Assembly (NCBI GenBank): GCA_963761525.1
Contig: CAVXHG010000006.1
Coordinates: forward strand, 682,001 to 746,000
From: BOG-931 sp963761525
Lineage (GTDB): Bacteria > Pseudomonadota > Alphaproteobacteria > Rhizobiales > Xanthobacteraceae
Length of the DNA stretch: 64,000 nucleotides
Direction: 5' to 3'
Positions 16,309 to 25,378 of the stretch are shown in pieces. The first letter of the stretch is position 1, and every line of letters begins with the position of its first letter. Made by a program: the position numbers and the translations under genes. The notes below the pieces were generated by a model that worked only from the letters and a program-made list of their open reading frames with translations, ran no database searches and was not told the DNA's origin.

Positions 16309-17835
16309 TTAAGATGACGCTGGTTCGTACTCGCCGGCAACGAGTTTGCGGCGAAGTAGTTTTCCTACCGGCGATTTCGGAATTTCCGAAACGAAAATGT
16401 AGCGGCGCGGGCGCTTGAAGCTGGCGAGGCCCGAGGTGCGACAGTAAGCGTCGAGCTCTTCGGCCTCGATCGGCTTCTGACGCTTGATAAAAGCGGTGAC
16501 GACCTTGCCCCAGCGCTCGTCCGGCAGGCCGACCACGGCCACTTCCGACACCGCAGCGTGAAGCGACAAACAGGATTTTATCTCTACTGGCGACACATTC
16601 TCGCCGCCGGTGATGATCATGTCATCGACGCGGCCGGTGACGAACAAGTCGCCATCGTCGTCGAAAAAGCCGGTATCGCCGGTGAAATACCAGCCTTGCC
16701 GCAGCGACTTGGCGTCGGCGTCTGGCCTGCGCCAATAGCCTTCGAAGGACTCGTCGCCGGCGAGGAGCGCAATAATTTCGCCTTCTTCGCCGGGCGCCGC
16801 GGCGTCATCCACCGATTGCGCGCCGAGCTTCACCACGCGCACAACTTGATTGATTCCGGCGCGTCCGGCAGAGCCTGGTTTCGCCAGCGCGTTCTGGTCG
16901 ATGGTGAAGGTGTAGATTTCCGACGAACCGTAGTGATTGACAAATAGGTCCGGCTTGAACGCCGCCTGCAATGTCTTCAACAGACCATCGGTCATCGGTG
17001 CGCCGGCAAAGCCGAGCTTGCGTACGGAGCTGACGTCACTTTCGGCAAATGATTTGTGATGGACCAGATCGTGATACAGCGTCGGCACCAGATAGAGATT
17101 GCTGACACGCTCGCGGTCGATCAGACCGATGGCGTGCGCAACATCGAAGCGGCGCAAGCAAATGAACGCGCCGCCGATCAGCGCCATGGCGAGCAGTGAG
17201 CGCACACCCATGGTGTGATAAAGCGGCATGACGCCGAGTGTGCGTTCACCGTGGGCATAGAGATTCTGCGCCACATGAGCCACCGCGGCGGCGCGCTCGG
17301 CACGCTGGCGGCGCGGCACGCCTTTTGGCTTTGCCGTGGTGCCCGAAGTGTAGAGCATCACCGACCAGGCTTCGGCGTCGACGCGCGGTGCCACATTCGG
17401 CGCGGCAGCTTCGGTGAGCGATGCGAAGGCAATGTCCGAGCCGCGCGCCGTATCGAGTGCGATCCGCGGCAGGTTTTGCGCGGCCGCAGCGCCGAAGATG
17501 GCATCTGCAGAGGCGTCTTCGTAAACGATCGCCCGGGCTTCGGAATTTTCGAGATAAAAATCAATCTCGCTGGCGGTCGAGCGCCAGTTCACCGGCGTGA
17601 TGATGATGCCGGCGAACTGGCAGGCCCAATGCAGGCTGGCGGCTTCAAAGCGATTGGTAAGGGCGGTGACGAGACGGTCGCCTGGCTTGAGTCCAATTGC
17701 ATCGAAGCCTGCCACCAATGCCGAGATCTGCCGATACCATTGCGCATAGGTCAGGCGCGCGTCGCCATCGACGACCGCGAGCGCCTCGGGATCGCGGGCA
17801 ACGCTGGCGAGAAAGCTGAGGCCGAGGTCGAGCAT
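16309..17835 (-). CDS. AMP-dependent acyl-CoA synthetase/ligase
   Basis: Protein of 508 residues from ATG at 17835. ANL-superfamily motifs are MLYTSGTTAKPKGV at residues 160-173 (ATP loop), NHYGSSEIYTF near 300, YFTGDTGFFDDDGDLFVTGRVDDMI near 390, and the C-terminal lysine in PKSPVGKLLRR. It activates a carboxylic acid to its CoA thioester through an acyl-adenylate. It is the first gene of a leftward run (ligase, hydratase, binding protein, FAH, aminotransferase, NIPSNAP), which fits a dedicated organic-acid degradation operon. Specificity cannot be read from sequence alone. Confidence 0.9.
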   Translation of the reverse strand: MLDLGLSFLASVARDPEALAVVDGDARLTYAQWYRQISALVAGFDAIGLKPGDRLVTALTNRFEAASLHWACQFAGIIITPVNWRSTASEIDFYLENSEARAIVYEDASADAIFGAAAAQNLPRIALDTARGSDIAFASLTEAAAPNVAPRVDAEAWSVMLYTSGTTAKPKGVPRRQRAERAAAVAHVAQNLYAHGERTLGVMPLYHTMGVRSLLAMALIGGAFICLRRFDVAHAIGLIDRERVSNLYLVPTLYHDLVHHKSFAESDVSSVRKLGFAGAPMTDGLLKTLQAAFKPDLFVNHYGSSEIYTFTIDQNALAKPGSAGRAGINQVVRVVKLGAQSVDDAAAPGEEGEIIALLAGDESFEGYWRRPDADAKSLRQGWYFTGDTGFFDDDGDLFVTGRVDDMIITGGENVSPVEIKSCLSLHAAVSEVAVVGLPDERWGKVVTAFIKRQKPIEAEELDAYCRTSGLASFKRPRRYIFVSEIPKSPVGKLLRRKLVAGEYEPASS

Positions 17836-17952
17836 GAGAAACGCAGGTCAGGTGCACGGGCGCGCCATGATAGGCATTTGGCGGATGATGACAAACACAC
17901 GCCAACCTCGCGGAAGGGGCTCCGCGAGGTGCGATTTAGACCTGCGCTTTGG

Positions 17953-18837
17953 TTATCGGCGGGTCGGAAACAGCGCAGCCGGGAAATCCGCGGCGGAGCG
18001 GTGATGCCGTTCGCGCGGCTGATAGTCCGGATGCGGATTGGGATCAGGCTCGACCGCTCGCCGATAAAGATGCCAGGTCGCGTGCCCCAGCACCGGCATC
18101 ACCACCGTCAGCCCGAGGAAGAGGGGGATCGAGCCGATCAGCAGCATCGCGGCGACGATAAAGCCCCACAACGCCATGGTCACCGGATTTTCCGCGACGA
18201 CCCGGATAGAAGTCGCGAGCGCCACGGCGGCGCCGACGTCACGATCGAGCAGCAGCGGAAACGAGATTGCGCCGATGCTCAACGCTACGACAGCGAACAG
18301 GAATCCGACGGCGGTGCCGACAACGATCAGGTTCCAGCCGGCGCGCGTGGTGATTACGTCACTGGCGAATTGACGGATTGAGCCCGGCGGGGCGTAGCCG
18401 AAATTAGCGATGTAGACGGCTTCCGCGGCCACCAGCCAGAGCAGGAAGATCGCCATCAGCAACAGGCCCATCGCCACGATGGCGCCGAGTGACGGCGAGT
18501 GCAGCACGTCGAAAGCGTGGCTTGATGAACTATCCAGCCCCGCTTCGCGGCGTCGGCTCAGTTCGTAGAGGGCGATCGCAGCGATCGGGCCGATCAGCGC
18601 AAAGCCTGCGGCGATCGGGAAGGCCAATGGCAGCATGGTGCCGCCCAGCGCAACTCCGATCATCAACAAGCCGAGCAACGGATAGATCACGCAAAGAAAT
18701 ATTGCGTGGCTCGGCATCGCCATGAAATCATCGACGCCGCGTGCAAGCGCGTCGAACAGATCGGACGGTGCGATATGGCGCACGATGGGACGAGAAGCAT
18801 TCTCGCTCGCACCGGTCAGAATATGCGAATGGGACAT
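17953..18837 (-). CDS. DUF2189 integral membrane protein
   Basis: Protein of 294 residues from ATG at 18837; CCTCC at 18845-18849 is the complement of a GGAGG site at proper distance, so the longer frame from 19062 is rejected. The sequence has DLFDALARGVDDFMAMP, then about six membrane helices, and HATWHLYRR near the end, matching DUF2189 (predicted cytochrome oxidase subunit-like). Function is unknown. The C-terminal tail is polar and basic and probably cytoplasmic. Confidence 0.82.
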   Translation of the reverse strand: MSHSHILTGASENASRPIVRHIAPSDLFDALARGVDDFMAMPSHAIFLCVIYPLLGLLMIGVALGGTMLPLAFPIAAGFALIGPIAAIALYELSRRREAGLDSSSSHAFDVLHSPSLGAIVAMGLLLMAIFLLWLVAAEAVYIANFGYAPPGSIRQFASDVITTRAGWNLIVVGTAVGFLFAVVALSIGAISFPLLLDRDVGAAVALATSIRVVAENPVTMALWGFIVAAMLLIGSIPLFLGLTVVMPVLGHATWHLYRRAVEPDPNPHPDYQPRERHHRSAADFPAALFPTRR

Positions 18838-18962
18838 AGAAATTCCTCCGGAACCTATGGGTTCGGGCCGCAGTCGCGGCCGGGGCCGCGCGGCGCCCGA
18901 GGTTGCTATGCACGCGTACTGTACTGCTGGGCGCCGGCAATACTGAGAAAGAACGACGCCAA

Positions 18963-19041
18963 AAATCCCCGATCGCTTCACAATCGGGTGTTGGTGCAGC
19001 GCAAGATTGCGGATACGAAAAAGGCCCCTGACGGGGCCCTT
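18963..19041 (-). terminator. Rho-independent terminator(s) after the 86-residue exported protein
   Basis: On the minus strand AAGGGCCCC-GTCA-GGGGCCTT is followed by a T-run (19018-19041), a strong terminator placed 20 bases after the stop of the gene at 19063-19323. A second, weaker hairpin with CCCGAT/ATCGGG arms and trailing TTTTT lies at about 18963-18986. Confidence 0.8.
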
Positions 19042-19062
19042 CTCGACGCGAAGCGGCGTCAA

Positions 19063-19323
19063 TTAGTGATGCCAGTGACGGCCGCCGTGCCAGTGACCGT
19101 GCCAGCCGGGGCCGACGCCAACAGCCACACCCGGTCCGCCGTAATAGTCATAGTAAGTGCGGTCGCACGGATAGTTCGGGTAGCCGCAGTTATAATACGG
19201 TCCCGGCGCGCCAACCCCCACGCCTACGCCGCCCGGTCCCGCGTAGAATCCGACTTGCGCCATTGCCGGTACCGCGGTGAAGATGGTCGCCGCCGCTATA
19301 AGTCCAAGCGTAATTTTTTTCAT
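19063..19323 (-). CDS. Small exported Gly/His/Tyr-rich protein
   Basis: Protein of 86 residues with a clear signal peptide (MKKITLGLIAAATIFTAVPAMA, cleavage after residue 22). The mature part is low-complexity: GVGVGVGAPGPYYNCGYPNYPC, DYYGGPGVAVGVGP and an end rich in histidine (HGHWHGGRHWHH). The two cysteines could form a disulfide, and the His-rich tail could bind metal; both are inference. A purine-rich ribosome site precedes the ATG, and a strong terminator follows, so it is probably transcribed alone. Confidence 0.75.
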   Translation of the reverse strand: MKKITLGLIAAATIFTAVPAMAQVGFYAGPGGVGVGVGAPGPYYNCGYPNYPCDRTYYDYYGGPGVAVGVGPGWHGHWHGGRHWHH

Positions 19324-19475
19324 ACGGAACTCTCCTCTCGGTTCTTACAAGGAAAACGCGAGGCGAAAGTTGTTGTTCCGAAAATCCGCCGCACCGATGT
19401 GCCGCATCGTTCTATAAAATTTGATGGAACAAATACCAGTGTGCGTAAGCACGCACCTGAGCAACAGGCGGCGTC

Positions 19476-22400
19476 TTATTCAGCCGCGATCCGCAAACCC
19501 TGCGGCGCTTCCTCATCCTCATGCCCATGCTCGTCTTCTTTGCCACTCAGCCAGGACTGGAAGCGATCAAGATAAAGATAGATCACCGGCGTGGTGAACA
19601 GGGTCAGGACCTGACTGAACGCGAGGCCGCCGACCATGGCGTAACCGAGCGGCTGACGAAGTTCCGAGCCTGAGCCCGATCCAAACATCAGCGGCAGGCC
19701 GCTCAGGAGGGCGGTCATGGTGGTCATCATGATCGGACGGAACCGCAGCAGACAGGCTTGCCGTATCGCCTCGCGCGGGGACAGACCGGCGCGTTCGCGA
19801 TTGATCGCGAAGTCGACCAGCATGATGCCATTTTTCTTCACGATGCCGATCAGCAGAATGATGCCGATGATTCCGATCACCGAAAGGTCGAAGCCGCCGA
19901 GCCACAGGCAGAGCAGCGCGCCGACGCCGGCAGACGGCAAGGTCGAAAGGATCGTCAGGGGATGGATGTAGCTCTCGTACAGCACACCAAGAATGACATA
20001 GACGACGACCAGCGCCGCCGCGATCAGCACCGGCTCGTTCGATAATGCCGCCTGGAATGCCTGCGCATTGCCCTGGAAGCTGGTGATCATGGTCGACGGC
20101 ATCCCGATCCGGTCTGACGCTTGTTGAATAGCCTCGACCGCCTGACTCAGCGCAACGCCTGGAGGCAGGTTGAACGTCAGCGTGACCGCGGGGAATTGCC
20201 CGGAATGCGCGACCAGCAACGCCCCGATATGATCGGTATCGATATTGACCAGCGTTGACAGCGGTATGAGCTGACCGGTTGTCGGAGCCTTAACGTAAAG
20301 CTGATTGAGTGTGTCGAGTTTGCCCTGGATCGATGGCGTCACTTCAAGGATCAGATAGTAGGAATTGTTGGTGAAGAATTGCGTCACCTCTTCCTGGCCG
20401 AACGCGTCGTTGAGCGTGGCGTCGATCACCTGCGGCTGGATACCAAACCGCGCTGCCGCATCGCGATTGATATTGATTGTCACCAGCGGCGCCTGATTCT
20501 GCGCGTCTGAGGCGACGTCGGCAAGCTGAGGCAGCTTCTTCATCGCTTCCATCAGGCGAGGAGCCCAGATGCCGAGTTCGTGGAAATCGGGATCCTGCAA
20601 CACGTACTGGAATTGTCCGCGGGCAATGCGGCCGCCAACGGTGATGTCCTGAGCCGCCGTGAGAAATAACCGCGCACCCGGCACTTGCGCCAGCTTGGGA
20701 CGCAGCCGGTCGATGATTTGCGAGGCGCTGGCGTTACGGTCGTCGCGCGGTTTCAGTCCGAGGACAAAGCGGCCGGTATTCTGGGTATTGCCGTAGCTCG
20801 GGCCGAAGAACGATCCAAAGTCGGCGATATCCGGATCCTTCGCGATGACGTCCGAGAGCTGGCGCTGAATATCCTTCATCTTCGTGGCGGAGACGTCCTG
20901 TCCGCCTTCGGAAATCCCAAGGATCATGCCGATGTCCTGGGTCGGAAAGAAGCCTTTAGGAATCATGACGAACATCACGGCGGTGACGGCCATGGTCGTC
21001 AGGAACACGAGCAATGTCGGGAACTGATGATCGAGGACAAAGTCGAGGCCGCGTCGATAGCCATTGAGAACCGCGTCGAAGCCTCGTTCGATGATGAGAT
21101 AGAGCCGGCCATGCTCCCGGTCGTGTTCACTGACCAGAAATCTGGAACACAACATTGGGGTCAGCGTCAGCGAGACGACCACCGACACCAGAATGCCGGC
21201 CACGACGGTGATGGCGAATTCATGGAACAGGCGGCCGACGATGCCGCCCATCAGCAATAGTGGAATAAACACTGCGATCAGCGAAATGCTGATCGACAGC
21301 ACGGTGAAGCCGATCTCACGGGCGCCCTTGATGGCCGATTGCAGCGGCGTGGTGCCCGCCTCCAGATGGCGGAATATGTTTTCGACCACGACGATGGCGT
21401 CGTCGACCACGAAACCGACGGCGATCGTCATCGCCATCAGCGACAGGTTATCCAGGCTGTATCCGATCAAATAGATGATGGCCGTCGCGCCGAGCAGCGA
21501 CAACGGCACCGCGGCGCCGGGAATGAGCGTGGCCTGGATGCTGCGCAGGAACAGAAGGATGACGAGCACGACCAGGATGCACGACAGCACCAGCGTAAAC
21601 TCGACGTCCTTGACGGATGCGCGAATGGTCTGGGTGCGGTCAACGACCGTGGTCAGGTGGATACCCGGAGGGATAATCGAACCGAGATTTTTAAGCGCTA
21701 TTTTGATGTTATCGACCGTCTCGATCACATTCGCGCCCGGCTGCTTGAAAATCTGCAGCATGATCGCCGGCTCATCGCGATGCATCGCGCCGAGCGTGAC
21801 GTCTTGCGGGCCGCCGACGGCGTGACCGATATCGCGCACGCGGACCGGCGCGCCATTGCGATAGGCGATGATGACGTCGTTATAGGGTTCTGGCTCGGTG
21901 ATCTGATCGTTGGTGGAAATGGCGAAGCTTTGCTGCGGCCCGATCATCGTACCTTTCGGTGCGTCGACCGTAGAGGTTGCAAGAGATGCCCGCACGTCTT
22001 CCAAGGTCAGTTGGCGCGCGGTCAACTTGGCGGGATCGACCTGGACGCGGATCGCCGGCCGCTGCTGGCCGCCGATCTGGACCTGCGCCACACCGGGAAT
22101 CTGGGAAATTTGTTCGGCGACGACGTTTTCAGCGTAGTCGTCGACCTTGTAGAGCGGCATCGTGCCGGACGTCGCCGCTACGATCAGGATCGGTGAATCC
22201 GCCGGATTGATCTTCTTGAAAGTCGGCGGCGCCGTAAGATTCTTCGGCAAGGTCGGGCCAGCTGCCGTGATCGCGGCCTGCACGTCCAGGGCCGCGCCGT
22301 CGATGTTGCGATTGAGATCGAATTGCAATGTGATGACGGTCGAGCCAAGGGAACTCACCGAGCTCATCTGGCTGACGCCGGCGATCTGGCCGAACTGAAA

Positions 22401-22604
22401 TTCAAGCGGGGTCGCGACGGTCGAGCCCATGATCTCCGGGCTTGCGCCGGTCAGCGTCGCGGTCACGTTGATGGTCGGAAAGTCGACTTGAGGCAGCGGT
22501 GCTACCGGCAGCAGTGGAAACGCGACGATACCCACCAGCGCCAGCGCCGCCATCAACAGCGATGTGGCGATCGGCCGGCGGATGAAAACTTCAGAGAAGT
22601 TCAT
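19476..22604 (-). CDS. RND multidrug efflux permease (MdtB/MdtC-like)
   Basis: Protein of 1042 residues, full length for hydrophobe/amphiphile RND pumps. It begins NFSEVFIRRPIATSLLMAAL, carries the proton-relay aspartates in AVGFVVDDAIVVVENIF near residue 400, two porter domains, and the second helix bundle with GIVKKNGIMLVDFA and LLSGLPLMFGSGSGSELRQP. It exports drugs or other amphiphiles from the inner membrane, with the adaptor encoded just upstream. The start ATG (22604) overlaps the adaptor's stop by one base. No outer-membrane channel gene is adjacent. Confidence 0.93.
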   Translation of the reverse strand: MNFSEVFIRRPIATSLLMAALALVGIVAFPLLPVAPLPQVDFPTINVTATLTGASPEIMGSTVATPLEFQFGQIAGVSQMSSVSSLGSTVITLQFDLNRNIDGAALDVQAAITAAGPTLPKNLTAPPTFKKINPADSPILIVAATSGTMPLYKVDDYAENVVAEQISQIPGVAQVQIGGQQRPAIRVQVDPAKLTARQLTLEDVRASLATSTVDAPKGTMIGPQQSFAISTNDQITEPEPYNDVIIAYRNGAPVRVRDIGHAVGGPQDVTLGAMHRDEPAIMLQIFKQPGANVIETVDNIKIALKNLGSIIPPGIHLTTVVDRTQTIRASVKDVEFTLVLSCILVVLVILLFLRSIQATLIPGAAVPLSLLGATAIIYLIGYSLDNLSLMAMTIAVGFVVDDAIVVVENIFRHLEAGTTPLQSAIKGAREIGFTVLSISISLIAVFIPLLLMGGIVGRLFHEFAITVVAGILVSVVVSLTLTPMLCSRFLVSEHDREHGRLYLIIERGFDAVLNGYRRGLDFVLDHQFPTLLVFLTTMAVTAVMFVMIPKGFFPTQDIGMILGISEGGQDVSATKMKDIQRQLSDVIAKDPDIADFGSFFGPSYGNTQNTGRFVLGLKPRDDRNASASQIIDRLRPKLAQVPGARLFLTAAQDITVGGRIARGQFQYVLQDPDFHELGIWAPRLMEAMKKLPQLADVASDAQNQAPLVTININRDAAARFGIQPQVIDATLNDAFGQEEVTQFFTNNSYYLILEVTPSIQGKLDTLNQLYVKAPTTGQLIPLSTLVNIDTDHIGALLVAHSGQFPAVTLTFNLPPGVALSQAVEAIQQASDRIGMPSTMITSFQGNAQAFQAALSNEPVLIAAALVVVYVILGVLYESYIHPLTILSTLPSAGVGALLCLWLGGFDLSVIGIIGIILLIGIVKKNGIMLVDFAINRERAGLSPREAIRQACLLRFRPIMMTTMTALLSGLPLMFGSGSGSELRQPLGYAMVGGLAFSQVLTLFTTPVIYLYLDRFQSWLSGKEDEHGHEDEEAPQGLRIAAE

Positions 22605-23842
22605 CAGCTCTTGTCCGCCTGCTGGTCAGTCGTATTCGGAGGCGCACCGCTTTGGTTGCGGACATCGACGTGAGTGCCGACATCGAGCCTGGATTGACCG
22701 TTGAGCACGACATGCTCGCCGGCGGCGAGCCCTTTGGTGGCGATTGCCAAGTCCTCGCTGACGATCCGGGTCGTGATCGGACGCTGCTCCACCGTATTGT
22801 CCTGCTTAACAACCCAGACATACGTGCCATCCGGGCCGCGCTGCACCGCGACCGACGGAAGCGTAATGGCATCTTTTTGCGTCACAATCAGAATACGGAT
22901 GCGGACGAATTCGCCGGGCCACAGCCGCTCGTCGTTGTTGGGAAACTCGGCCTTGAGCTGGATCGTACTGGTTGCCTGATCGATCTGATTGTTGATCAGC
23001 AACAGCTGACCTTCCGCGAGCTGGTCCTTGTCGTTCTGGTCGAACGCAAGAACCGAGACGCTGCCGTGAAGCATCGCCTCCCGCACTGGGCCGAGATCGC
23101 TTTGGGGCAGCGTGAAGATGACCTGCGACGGCTTGATCTGGGTCAGGACCGTTAGCGGGCTGGCGTCGGTCGGATGAATGATGTTGCCGAGATCAATCTG
23201 GCGGAAGCCGACGACGCCGTCGATTGGCGCGACGATGGTCGCGTAGTTGAGCTGGGTCTGCGACGCTTCGATAGCGCCCTGATCGGCATCGAGCGTTGCC
23301 TTGAGCTGGTCGACCTTGGCCTGTTGCAGGTCGACGTTCTGCTGTGTCTCGAAATCTTTTTTGACCAGGGTGGTGAAACGCTGGAGATCTTTCTCCGCAT
23401 CGATGAGCTGTGCCTGGTCCTCGCCTTTCTTGGCATCCGCCTGGTCCAGATTGGCTTTGAACGTCGCAGGGTCGATCCTGGCGAGGACATCGCCTTTGTG
23501 GACTTCCTGTCCCTGGCGGAAATCGACCGAGACGATCTGGCCGGTGACCTGGGCGCGGATAGCCACCGTGTTGAACGCCTGCACGGTGCCAAGCGCGTCA
23601 TAATAAATCGGGACATCGCGCTGAGCGGTTTGGACGACGGTGACCGGAACTTTGGGAGGGCCGGCGGCAATTGTGGTCTTGCCGTGCCGTAGGAATACAA
23701 TGCCGGCGACGATGGCGATAACCGCAACACCCGCCAGCAAATAATAGGTCAACCGGGACCTGGGCCGGCCTAATGAAGGCCGGCTTCCATCCACGCTACT
23801 TGCACCGGTCGGCTCAACCCTAGCTTCCATCGACTGTTCCAA
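22604..23842 (-). CDS. RND efflux periplasmic adaptor (membrane-fusion protein)
   Basis: Protein of 412 residues from ATG at 23842. After about 30 polar residues there is an N-terminal membrane anchor (YYLLAGVAVIAIVAGIVFL). The lipoyl half-motif follows (VRAQVTGQIVSVDFRQGQEVHKGDVLARIDP), then a long coiled-coil hairpin rich in Gln and Lys, the second half-motif (ATIVAPIDGVVGFRQIDLGN), and beta-barrel/MP domains. Family and gene order match MdtA of MdtABC-type pumps. It is translationally coupled to the permease. The 150 bases upstream should hold the promoter; no operator was recognised. Confidence 0.92.
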   Translation of the reverse strand: MEQSMEARVEPTGASSVDGSRPSLGRPRSRLTYYLLAGVAVIAIVAGIVFLRHGKTTIAAGPPKVPVTVVQTAQRDVPIYYDALGTVQAFNTVAIRAQVTGQIVSVDFRQGQEVHKGDVLARIDPATFKANLDQADAKKGEDQAQLIDAEKDLQRFTTLVKKDFETQQNVDLQQAKVDQLKATLDADQGAIEASQTQLNYATIVAPIDGVVGFRQIDLGNIIHPTDASPLTVLTQIKPSQVIFTLPQSDLGPVREAMLHGSVSVLAFDQNDKDQLAEGQLLLINNQIDQATSTIQLKAEFPNNDERLWPGEFVRIRILIVTQKDAITLPSVAVQRGPDGTYVWVVKQDNTVEQRPITTRIVSEDLAIATKGLAAGEHVVLNGQSRLDVGTHVDVRNQSGAPPNTTDQQADKS

Positions 23843-23993
23843 CGCTCACCCTGCGGCGAGGACCCTCTGCGAATATGCTGGATGGCTTGGGCGTGCAATG
23901 CTGCACGCATTAAAGTTCGTTAAGGTGCCAGTTGTTTGCATCCGTTAACAATCAATTCCGCGTATAGATTCCGCCCGCGATCTGACAGGCTGT

Positions 23994-25136
23994 TCAGCCT
24001 GCCCGACCGAACCAAGTTCGAGCTCCCCCGGATTTGACGAAACGCCGGACCCGGCGCATTTGCAAATAAAGTTGTCCGGCTGCCGTCTTTGCGCGCTGGT
24101 GATCATAGAGCGCAATCCGCTCTGTCGCCCAGCTTATTTTGTAGGCTTCGTCGCCTAGCCCTAGATCAAACGTTTCAAAGCCCCGTTTATTCGTTTGGTC
24201 GACCAGATAATTCAGCAACAGATGCCCGGGACGATGACGTGCGTATGAAGCATCGTAAGCGGGCAAAATATAATAGAAGCGGCCTCGGCCGAAGAATCCG
24301 AGATGTGCAGCGACGACGGTATTGTCGACCAGAAGCGCTGAAAGATGGCCGATTTTTGCGTGCTGTTGCGGACTTGCGATCTGACGATAGAAGTCGGCTA
24401 TTCCAGGCGCGCTCAGAAAATCGGCAGACTTTGTTTGCTGATACTTCTGCCGCTTCAGCTCGAATAACCTTTCTATAAATTCTTGGGCCTTGGCGCCGGT
24501 CGGGTTCACAATAAATTCAACGTCGCGTGTCTGACCGAGCTTGCGGAGTTCGCGGCTGAGTTTTTGCTTCAGGCTCGGCGAAGGCGTGGTGCCTCCATCC
24601 GGCTTTTCGGACTGGGCAAATCGCAGCAAATGACCACTCTCGCGATGCGGCGAGCAGGAAAGATAGGTCAGCGGATTGAAGACGCCTGAAATGTCGTTTG
24701 CAATCTTCTTCAGATCGATCACGTCGACGTTCGGCAGCAGCGCCAACACTTCTGGCCAGATTGCGTCAAACTCCTGTTGCGTGAGCTCGCGGCCGGCGTT
24801 GACGATAGGCGTATTAAAGTCCGCAACACCGCAGTCCATGAATCTCAGAAAGCGGATATTGAATTTGGTTTCGATGGCAAGCGGCAGATAGAGCACCGGC
24901 GCCGCGTCGCTATCCCTGACCACCACGAAATAACATTCGATCCGGCCGGCGCTGCCGATGGTGTTCATCCAGACATCGAGAAATTCGCGCGACTGATAGA
25001 CGTACATTCTTGTGCCGCGATCGTCGGCAATCGACGGCCAATCCGACGCGAAGCGTTCGCGGCCGATCAATTCGGCTTTGAATGAATGTCGCGCGAGGCG
25101 GTGCCGCTGAGCGAGATCAAGGACGGTCACGTTCAT
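23994..25136 (-). CDS. CelD/BcsL-type GNAT acetyltransferase-like protein
   Basis: Protein of 380 residues, ATG at 25136. It shows the two-lobed FemAB/BioF2-like GNAT fold: residues 30-150 with LYLPLAIETKFNIRFLRFMDCGVADFNTP, and a C-terminal lobe with VDNTVVAAHLGFFGRGRFYYI and GHLLLNYLVDQTNKRGFETFDLGLGDEAYK. Such proteins occur in polysaccharide loci and are thought to acylate sugars or lipids. It sits at the left edge of the surface-polysaccharide cluster, diverging from the GT4 gene. Confidence 0.82.
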   Translation of the reverse strand: MNVTVLDLAQRHRLARHSFKAELIGRERFASDWPSIADDRGTRMYVYQSREFLDVWMNTIGSAGRIECYFVVVRDSDAAPVLYLPLAIETKFNIRFLRFMDCGVADFNTPIVNAGRELTQQEFDAIWPEVLALLPNVDVIDLKKIANDISGVFNPLTYLSCSPHRESGHLLRFAQSEKPDGGTTPSPSLKQKLSRELRKLGQTRDVEFIVNPTGAKAQEFIERLFELKRQKYQQTKSADFLSAPGIADFYRQIASPQQHAKIGHLSALLVDNTVVAAHLGFFGRGRFYYILPAYDASYARHRPGHLLLNYLVDQTNKRGFETFDLGLGDEAYKISWATERIALYDHQRAKTAAGQLYLQMRRVRRFVKSGGARTWFGRAG

Positions 25137-25378
25137 CGCTAAAACGCCGTGCTGGGCCTGCGTTGCCGTGTGTCGCCATGCAGGCTTTCTAGCTACGTAA
25201 TCGCTTACAGGGGTAAATTGGACGATCAGATCGCGGCCCGACCTCGACTATTGGTTAATTTCAGCCGCGCAGGACGTGGATAAGACGTGTTGTTGCCGGA
25301 TGAATTAGGATTAACAGGCATCACGCTGTCTTTAGCTGCACGAACCGGCCATTAACGACGTGGCGCTACGGTGAAAGG

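Noticed and set aside
20685..22196. Several long plus-strand frames opposite the RND permease
   Set aside because: They are complements of conserved RND motifs, rich in Asp/His/Arg as expected of shadows.
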